A stretch of 64,000 nucleotides of DNA from Saxidomus purpurata (lineage: Eukaryota > Mollusca > Bivalvia > Venerida > Veneridae), in the NCBI GenBank assembly GCA_022818135.1, contig JAFMSR010000017.1:17784814-17848813 (forward strand). Direction: 5' to 3'. Below are positions 59,160-64,000 of this stretch, one piece after another. Positions within the stretch are counted from its first letter, which is position 1. Each line of letters begins with the position of its first letter. The position numbers and the translations under genes are program-made. The notes beneath the pieces were generated by a model. The model had not been told where the DNA came from and ran no database searches. It worked only from the letters and a program-made list of their open reading frames with translations.

Positions 59160-59401
59160 GTTATTCAGTGGATCGTGTTATGACAGGGATATCTGAAGAT
59201 GCTCATCGTATCAGAGTGTTTATTTGCAATATTTGCGGGAAAGGGTGTCCTTCCCAGTGGAAGTTAGACAGACATATGCACACACATACAGGGGAGCGGC
59301 CATTTGAATGTGGTGTGTGCGGTAAAAGATTTACACAGAAAAGTAACATGAAATCACACCAGAGCAGGAACCATCCCGGTGTGTTTAATGAGAGAAGTTG
59401 A
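59160..59401 (+). CDS. alternative last exon 14: two C2H2 zinc fingers
   Basis: Acceptor tctttattgttttacag; phase 1; 80 codons to TGA. Leader of about 20 residues (YSVDRVMTGISED...). Finger 1 (about 23-43) is CNICGKGC with SQWKLDRH, residues S/W/K/R, again with cysteine in the phenylalanine position. The linker is TGERP. Finger 2 (about 51-72) is CGVCGKRF plus TQKSNMKSH and an H-x4-H end (HQSRNH). All ligands are kept. Confidence 0.9.
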
Positions 59402-60306
59402 GAAGGAACTAAACTTGAATGCTAAATGAAATATAAGACTTGCTCACCAGAAGTGACATGTGTTTTGTGAGTTTTTTTGTCGGTGAATTGTATTTGTCGT
59501 GTTTTTTTTCTTTATATATCATTTTTCAATTACAATTACTACTATTAAGTTATTAGTATGTTTTCAAACTGTATCCAAAGAATGAGCACATTTAGGGAAA
59601 AAAAATTGTGCAAGCGTAACACTAGCTTCCATGATTATAGTTTACTTAAGTACTTTTTCTCAACGATACATAACGCAATAAGTTCATTGCAATTAAAAGA
59701 CTTTAATTACTAGCAGTTGTTATTGCTGTTAAAATGCAACTATTCCGTGGAGATAGTTTGAAAATGGAAACGTAAAAGAAAAGCGACTACGCTTGATTTG
59801 AAATTTGTTTTCACTAATTGTTAAAAATATAATGCAAGATGAAGAAAATAATCTGGTATTGAAAACAGACATGTATCTATAAGGAAATACATTGTATCTA
59901 GAAACGTATAAAAACATTCTATATTGATACAAAGAATTTTGGATATAGCGAAAGAAGTCATGAGAACACTGAAGGATTTCGTCACAAGCGTGCTCCTGTG
60001 GATATGGTTACACAATCGACATCAATGATATATTTGAAATTTACATAGATTATACAGGTTAACCAAGCATCGATATTTTATGAACGATTGTATAGAACTT
60101 GCTCCAGTATGTGTTGAGCTGATACTTCTATGTGAAATGTTATGAAACAACAATTTGCTGATAATATACGGATACCAATGACTTTTACACCAACCATATC
60201 GTGACCTTTAAAGTTTTTAAATAATCGTTTTCCTTAAAAATATTAAGACTGATATAGCAAATGAATTGATAAAATTTATATTATGTTTATATTGTGTGCT
60301 TCCAAG
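59402..60306 (+). other. 3' UTR and spacer
   Basis: No gene recognised; AT-rich. Confidence 0.4.
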
Positions 60307-60337
60307 CTTCTTCTTCTTCTTCTTCTTCTTCTTCTTC

Positions 60338-60397
<60 letters not shown>

Positions 60398-60454
60398 TTC
60401 TTCTTCTTCTTCTTCTTCTTCTTCTTCTTCTTCTTCTTCTTCTTCTTCTTCTTC
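60307..60454. repeat. compound trinucleotide microsatellite (CTT)n(CAT)n(CTT)n
   Basis: About 11 CTT, then about 19 CAT, then about 19 CTT repeats, nearly uninterrupted. Long open frames on both strands here are artefacts of the repeat. Confidence 0.95.
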
Positions 60455-60610
60455 AAGGTCTTAATATCTCACACAACAATTTATTTAAACCAGTCAGAGA
60501 TGGCAGTCCCTGTTCTTGTGACAACTTACATTTTGTGAGCGAGCTATTCTACACCGTTATACTTTAATAACGCAACACTTGGATAACCCTCTTTAAAAAT
60601 AATGTATTTA

Positions 60611-60827
60611 ACAATATTAAATGAAAACCTATTTAGTATAGAAATTAATTTTTATCTAGTATCACTGTTGTAACCAAACATTCAATATTTGGTATAGCCA
60701 ACGTTAGCGTGAATGTAGGCCACATTTTGAAATTTGTGTTAATCATTATTGGGCTGCTGTTAAATTTGGACACAACAGTGATACTAGATTAAATTTCTAT
60801 ACTAAATAGGTTTTCATTTAATATTGT
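60611..60827. mobile_element. MITE with ~56-60-bp terminal inverted repeats
   Basis: ACAATATTAAATGAAAACCT... (60611-60671) is matched by its reverse complement at 60772-60827, with one indel of five bases. TTA flanks both ends as a direct repeat, a three-base target duplication typical of PIF/Harbinger (Tourist-like) elements. The internal 100 bp has no coding capacity. Confidence 0.75.
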
Positions 60828-61552
60828 TTAATAAACCATTTTTACAGAGTTTTTTTTCCAATTGTTGAATTGGTGCTCGTGTCAGCGCCGGAACAATATA
60901 TATCTCTGTCGCTTCAGTTTAAACTTCAGTATAGTGTTAAGTCAGAATTTGGTTGAAATTCCCGGTAATATAGTTACAAGCTTTCGATATGTGAAAGCTG
61001 AAGTAGCCACTAGTGAAAGTCACGCTTATTCTCTTAACTAACGTGTTGCTGATAACTGTTTTGAATCTTGATTTTGTTGAGTGCCAATGTTATTGGTAAG
61101 AAGTAGCAATTTGTCTCTGATCTCTTACCATAATGTTGGTTTCGGTCTTTTTGATTATCGTTTGATATATAAAGAAATATGGTGTTTGTCGCTTGATGAA
61201 ACCAGCAATTATTTAGATGGGCATTTTCTAGAAACGATGAACGCCAATGCAAATTCCCTGTGCAAAACAAAGTACAAAACAGATCTTAGAGGCCAAATTC
61301 ATACATACATGTAAGCAAATACTTGTATTTAAACGCAATAACTGCCAGTCAGCCATTTGAAATTTGTTAGCGACACCCTCATATATAAATATGTATGATT
61401 GACAATACATACTATTTTATATGAAACTTCTTATAGTCCCTTGATTAAAGTCTCTTGGTTGATACTAGTATTAGATATTTTATGTATTTAGTATAGAAGA
61501 ATGTAGATTTTAAAAATCCAACTAGTTAACGTCTTCTATTTATGAATTTCAG
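60828..61552 (+). other. spacer/intron
   Basis: No gene recognised. It ends with gtcttctatttatgaatttcag. Confidence 0.45.
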
Positions 61553-61794
61553 ACATACATTGGCTTGCGCCACAACAGGTATCTATGGCTACAGGACAGC
61601 TACCAACAGTGAAGGGGAGAATGAACGTGTACATATGTAACATGTGCGGTAAAGTATGTTCATCCAACTGGAAGCTGCAGAGACACGAACGCACGCACAC
61701 TGGAGATCGACCTTACGCCTGTACCTTATGTGATAAACGTTTCATTGAGAACAATAAGTTGAAGGCTCACATGATTACTCACATGAAATATTAA
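61553..61794 (+). CDS. alternative last exon 15: two C2H2 zinc fingers
   Basis: Acceptor cttctatttatgaatttcag; phase 1; 80 codons to TAA. Leader of about 26 residues (IHWLAPQQVSM...). Finger 1 (about 29-49) is CNMCGKVC with SNWKLQRH, residues S/W/K/R, and cysteine in the phenylalanine position. The linker is TGDRP. Finger 2 (about 57-77) is CTLCDKRF plus IENNKLKAH, with E/N/K/A. It is the only finger 2 from 22 kb onward that breaks both the QKxN and TTKGN signatures. An in-frame ATG at 61585 exists, but the phase-1 pattern favours splicing. Confidence 0.88.
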
Positions 61795-62739
61795 AGACTA
61801 CTTCGTTGATTTTCGTGAAATACTCACACTGCTATGTATTCTAAGTGTGAGGTAAAATTTATCAAGATAGATAATGTGATATTATCATTTACCAGACTGT
61901 CCATGGTCTATATTAGTGTGGTCTATGTTAGTGCTAGCTGTTTCCTTATCCTGGAATTTCTTTATCAACTATCCCGATAAATTTAAAAAAATGGACTTGT
62001 CTGTTAATTTTGATAGTGCCGCTTATTGCTGCAAGGGTTTCCCTGCGAAAGTTAAGTGACTGATCAGAGACCAGTGTAGGTGATGATCAGACCGCGCGGA
62101 TACACAGGCTCATCGTTATCTGTTCTAGTCGCAAAGGCAGATTCATGTTGCCGCCAGTACTATAAGATGTTAAAATGCTTTAATTTTCATAGATAGCTGC
62201 CAACACGTTAATCAGATAACATGGTCTCAGAAGAAAACTTATACTGATTATAACATCGAAAAGCTCAGCTATGATGCATATTGGACCTCATGTAGATCTA
62301 CTTTTCATTATACCCTCAGATACAAGGTTAATAAGGACTGTATTGTAATCACGCACGTCCGTCTGTTTGTCCATTTTTAAACAAAATTTGTGCGGACTGT
62401 TTCTCGGGAACCACTATCCAGAATTCAGTGACCTTATCAATGGGAAACTACCAATTCCAGTTGTAGATATCGTCTGCATGCTGTACATGTTGAGTAACTG
62501 CTCTTTGATATTTTCATACATATATATACTTAGTGATGTTTGTTTTGGTTGTTTCTCTACATCCACTTGCCGGGATTCAACGAAAATACGCAGGAGTTAA
62601 TAGTACCCAGCAAATGTGTATAGATTGTCAGCATAAGCGAATATAATTTACCTGTCCGTCCGAATACTTTCTGTGCGGAGCATAACTCAAAGTGTTAAAG
62701 GGATTTAGTTGATACGCAATGCAGTGACAAAGAACGTTA
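61795..62739 (+). other. 3' UTR and spacer
   Basis: 'tccatggtctatattagtgtggtctatgttagtgctagc' near 61901-61940 is a small direct repeat. No gene recognised. Confidence 0.4.
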
Positions 62740-63475
62740 GCAATAGCTTTCCCAATTTTAGCTCAATGTCAGAATCAGTGACTTTATCTAGCTCGAATAT
62801 GGGTCATCTCAGGTCAAAAACTAGATCACCAGGTCAATCATAGAAAAAACTGTGTGTATCCAAAAGAGGCTGCATTTTTTAATGGATCTTTGCGAGACAT
62901 TGTCATGATGAGTCTTTTGATGAAACCTAGGTTTTGCTAGAACATGGGTTAATTATGTCTTAGAAAAACCTAATAAATGTAATAGAGGTTGCATTTTTCA
63001 CTGGATCTTCATGGAACTTTGTCAGTATGAGTCTTGATGAAACCTAGATTTTGCTAGAACATGGGTATAATTAGTCTTAGAAAAACCTAATATATGTAAT
63101 AGAGGTTGCATTTTTCACTGGATCTTCATGGAACTAAATATATGTAATAGAGGTTGCATTTTTCACTGGATCTGCATGGAACTAAATATATGTAATAGAG
63201 GTTGCATTTTACACTGGATCTTCATGGAACTTTGTCAGAATGAGTCTTTTGATGAAACCTAGATTTTTCTAGAACATGGGTTAATTATGTCTTAGAAAAA
63301 CCTAATATATGTAATAGAGGTTGCATTTTTCACTGGATCTTCATGGAACTAAATATATGTAATAGAGGTTGCATTTTTCACTGGATCTTCATGGAACTAA
63401 ATATATGTAATAGAGGTTGCATTTTTCACTGGATCTTCATGGAACTTTGTCAGAATGAGTCTCTTGATAAAACCT
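62740..63475. repeat. 11.5-kb-family repeat with nested 48-bp units
   Basis: Units of the 11.5 kb element ('gggtcatctcaggtcaaaaactagatca', 'gttgcatttttcactggatcttcatggaactttgtcag') are themselves expanded. A 48-bp piece, 'ctaaatatatgtaatagaggttgcatttttcactggatcttcatggaa', is reiterated at about 63134-63185 and 63347-63440. Non-coding. Confidence 0.75.
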
Positions 63476-64000
63476 ATATAAATATGCTTGTTTTCGGTGA
63501 TTCGGCCGGTGGGTTTGGTTCGTTTTTATTTTTTCTATTTTGCCTTTTATGTTCAAAACACTTGGAAAATTGGTCTTTTTATCATTTCCCAATAAAATGT
63601 TGAGGTTCAGTACTGTATTGACTTAGATCTACAACTAGTGTACAGTACAGATGTATTTATACTTTTTATTACTTTGAAACTGTACTCTATCAAGTTAATG
63701 TACTTTATAACATTTGTTTTAAAGAATTACCAACTGCCGACGTAAAGATTTGGCAAAATACGTTGTATATTTCTATAAATGTCCGATCTAATAAACCGTC
63801 TGAAATATGACTGATTTGTTGTTATTGGCGCCGCCGCTGACGGCGGCGGCCTATTATGGAATAGTTTTTCCGGAAGTACATGGTAGGAGCGGTTATTAGA
63901 ATGCGAAGAAAAATGGTTTTAACTGTATGCTAAAATAATACGAAATAGACATTAAAATATTGATTATACACATTTCCTTCATTAAAACGTAATTGTTTAA
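63476..64000 (+). other. spacer at the window end
   Basis: No gene or finger exon in the last 2.2 kb of the window, so the array may or may not continue to the right. Confidence 0.4.
63829..63848. repeat. GC-only hairpin
   Basis: CGCCGCCG-CTGA-CGGCGGCG, an 8-bp perfect stem with a 4-base loop, isolated in AT-rich DNA. Confidence 0.8.

Noticed and set aside
60311..60454. CRISPR-like or other prokaryotic repeat arrays
   Set aside because: Repeats are simple microsatellites or minisatellites without unique spacers, and the DNA is clearly eukaryotic.
60217..60567. Long open frames of polyK/polyM, polyF/polyI and polyL/polyH
   Set aside because: They are produced by the trinucleotide microsatellite in different frames; there is no gene context.

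Overview
The window is AT-rich, intron-rich animal DNA. It is full of short tandem arrays built around the words GGTCAAAGGTCAAGGTCA, 'agctcacct...' and 'tatacccccg...', a repeat style I associate with bivalve molluscs. No species can be assigned from sequence alone.

The main content is a plus-strand array, about 14.1 to 61.8 kb, of fifteen intact short exons. Each has the same plan: a polypyrimidine-AG acceptor, a variable leader of about 17 to 85 residues, two C2H2 zinc fingers joined by a TG(E/D)(K/R)P-type linker, then a stop codon. All fifteen, and one truncated copy at 38.4 kb, are open from the acceptor only in phase 1, so they can all be spliced to one shared upstream donor. This is the architecture of mutually exclusive alternative last exons, known in insects from the BTB-zinc-finger loci lola, mod(mdg4) and broad. 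No BTB/POZ domain or other shared 5' exon is visible here; it would have to lie to the left of the window. The BTB identity is therefore inference. The array and the common phase are seen directly.

The exons form subfamilies that follow their order. Two divergent exons and one of mixed type come first (14.1, 16.1, 17.7 kb). Six exons with a QKxN-type second finger follow (22.2 to 36.3 kb). Next is a group with a [10 protein letters not shown] second finger (38.4 truncated, 43.9, 46.6, 50.7 kb). Last is a group with CGKxC...WKL first fingers (56.3, 59.2, 61.6 kb). Local duplication is still visible: a duplicated block about 5.5 kb apart (37.7 and 43.2 kb), a decayed finger exon just behind the 43.9 kb exon, a further remnant near 40.6 kb, and a 40-bp minisatellite grown out of the last finger helix of the 33.3 kb exon. 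A damaged or misassembled exon may sit at 10.2 to 10.9 kb.

Left of the array, 2.7 to 6.3 kb on the minus strand holds a broken SAP-SWIM-YqaJ-type nuclease gene with several frame changes. The rest is intron, UTR, minisatellites, miniature inverted-repeat elements, one SINE-like copy and homopolymer tracts that look like assembly damage.
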